In this document: piece after piece, positions 5,552 to 5,980 of the stretch
Layout: the number at the start of each line of letters is the position of its first letter
Position numbering within the stretch: position 1 is the first letter of the stretch
Assembly (NCBI GenBank): GCA_045128175.1
Contig: JBGVRF010000113.1
Location: 1-5,980 of the forward strand
From: Scatosoma sp045128175
GTDB taxonomy: Bacteria; Bacillota; Clostridia; Christensenellales; Borkfalkiaceae
Length of the DNA: 5,980 nt
Direction of reading: 5' to 3'
Notes under the pieces: model-generated
What the model saw: the letters and a program-made list of their open reading frames with translations, nothing else
What the model was told of the DNA's origin: nothing
Databases searched by the model: none
Made by a program: the position numbers and the translations under genes

Positions 5552-5568
5552 ACGAAATATTGTAAAAT
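5541..5568 (+). promoter_or_regulatory. possible secA promoter
   Basis: TTGAAT (5541-5546), 16 bases, TAAAAT (5563-5568). Both boxes are imperfect. The predicted start near 5575 would fall inside the AAGGTGG that precedes the 12-codon ORF, so either that ORF is not translated from this transcript or the true promoter lies further upstream. Confidence 0.4.
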
Positions 5569-5584
5569 ATAAGGTGGTAATATA

Positions 5585-5623
5585 ATGACGTTGCGGCGCA
5601 AGGTCGCGACAAAGCAAAAATAA
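5585..5623 (+). CDS. possible 12-codon leader peptide upstream of secA
   Basis: ATG to TAA encoding MTLRRKVATKQK, with AAGGTGG seven bases upstream and the stop 19 bases before the secA ATG. Inside it GTTGCG (5590-5595) can pair with CGCGAC (5605-5610, one G-U), so translation of the ORF would melt that hairpin. SecM upstream of E. coli secA is a precedent for a regulatory leader. This peptide, however, has no signal sequence and no SecM-like arrest motif, so any similarity is of position only. Confidence 0.35.
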   Translation: MTLRRKVATKQK

Positions 5624-5642
5624 AATCATCGGAGTTTTTCTA

Positions 5643-5980
5643 ATGGGATTGATTAAATTTTTTACGGGCGGCGAAGGCAAGAAGGCCTTGAAAAAGCTGA
5701 ACGAAATGGCAGACAAAGTCGAGGTGTTGGAAAGCAAATATCAGGCAATGGACGACGAAACGCTGAAATCGCAGACGGGCGTTTTCAAAGAACGGCTTGC
5801 CAAAGGTGAAACGCTGGACGATATTCTTTACGACGCGTTCGCTGCTTTGCGTGAGGCGGCGAAGCGTGTTTTGGGTATGCGGCATTTCCGCGTGCAGATC
5901 ATCGGCGGTATCTGTCTGCATCAAGGACGTATTGCGGAAATGCGTACGGGTGAAGGTAAGACCCTCGTTTCCACGTTGCC
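5643..5980 (+). CDS. secA: preprotein translocase ATPase SecA, N-terminal part (runs off right edge)
   Basis: The first 112 codons and two further bases of SecA, the motor ATPase that drives unfolded preproteins through SecYEG at the membrane. The N-terminal helix region (MGLIKFFTGGEGKKALKKLN) leads into the conserved stretch with LREAAKRVLGMRHFRVQIIGG and LHQGRIAEMRTGEGKTL. Walker A is TGEGKT, residues 102-107, at the position expected from other SecA proteins. The ATG at 5643 has CGGAG eight bases upstream. The rest of the first nucleotide-binding domain, the preprotein-binding domain and the C-terminus lie outside the window, so completeness cannot be judged. Confidence 0.97.
   Translation, partial: MGLIKFFTGGEGKKALKKLNEMADKVEVLESKYQAMDDETLKSQTGVFKERLAKGETLDDILYDAFAALREAAKRVLGMRHFRVQIIGGICLHQGRIAEMRTGEGKTLVSTL

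Larger units (their letters stand above)
5337..5642. other. A+T-rich spacer upstream of secA
   Basis: The 373-base gap between the asnA and secA starts (5270-5642) contains the asnA promoter at its left end. It then has a very A+T-rich stretch (5337-5400) with no recognisable element. A purine-rich segment with a possible 44-codon ORF (5410-5544) and three 11-bp phased TTGAA repeats (5519-5551) follow. A possible -10/-35 pair and a 12-codon ORF come next, just before secA. No tRNA, T-box or long hairpin is visible. Confidence 0.6.

Noticed and set aside
5349..5612. Hydrophobic 87-codon frame on the - strand in the secA spacer
   Set aside because: It begins at a TTG without a ribosome binding site, and its Phe/Leu richness is what A/purine-rich DNA gives on the opposite strand.

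Overview
The window looks like ordinary chromosomal DNA from a low-to-medium G+C Firmicute, most likely an uncultured anaerobic clostridium. Supporting signs are purine-rich Shine-Dalgarno sites before most genes, near-consensus TTGACA/TATAAT promoters in A+T-rich spacers, hairpin-plus-T terminators, an ammonia-dependent AsnA, and an oxygen-sensitive PflX-type radical SAM enzyme. The taxonomic reading is inference. No mobile element, CRISPR array, rRNA, tRNA or phage gene is visible.

Layout, left to right. Bases 987 to 1 hold the N-terminal 329 codons of an ABC-F ATPase (- strand), which runs off the left edge. Bases 988-1241 are a spacer with one possible 43-codon gene on the + strand. Bases 1242-2144 (-) encode a PflX-like radical SAM protein. 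Bases 2145-2346 are a divergent control region: a promoter for the radical SAM gene, a consensus promoter for metK, a 12-bp palindrome between them, and a roughly 95-nt metK leader that can fold as an H-type pseudoknot. Bases 2347-3510 (+) are metK, closed by a strong terminator. Bases 3637-4089 (-) encode an unrecognised multi-pass membrane protein with its own promoter. Bases 4262-5269 (-) are asnA, with its own promoter and terminator. Bases 5270-5642 are a 373-base A+T-rich spacer between asnA and secA. It holds the asnA promoter, a possible 44-codon very basic ORF, three 11-bp phased repeats, a possible secA promoter and a 12-codon ORF with a good ribosome binding site. Bases 5643-5980 (+) are the first 112 codons of secA, cut by the right edge.

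The genes are mostly single transcription units of core metabolism and housekeeping: translation-linked ATPase, S-adenosylmethionine synthesis, asparagine synthesis and protein export. The one functional pairing is metK back to back with a radical SAM gene: one makes S-adenosylmethionine and the other consumes it. I did not find a clear new multi-gene system. The best candidate for something undescribed is the metK leader, which lacks the SAM-I riboswitch signature but contains overlapping, mutually exclusive pairings that reach the metK Shine-Dalgarno. This is a hypothesis from pairing by eye and needs comparative support.
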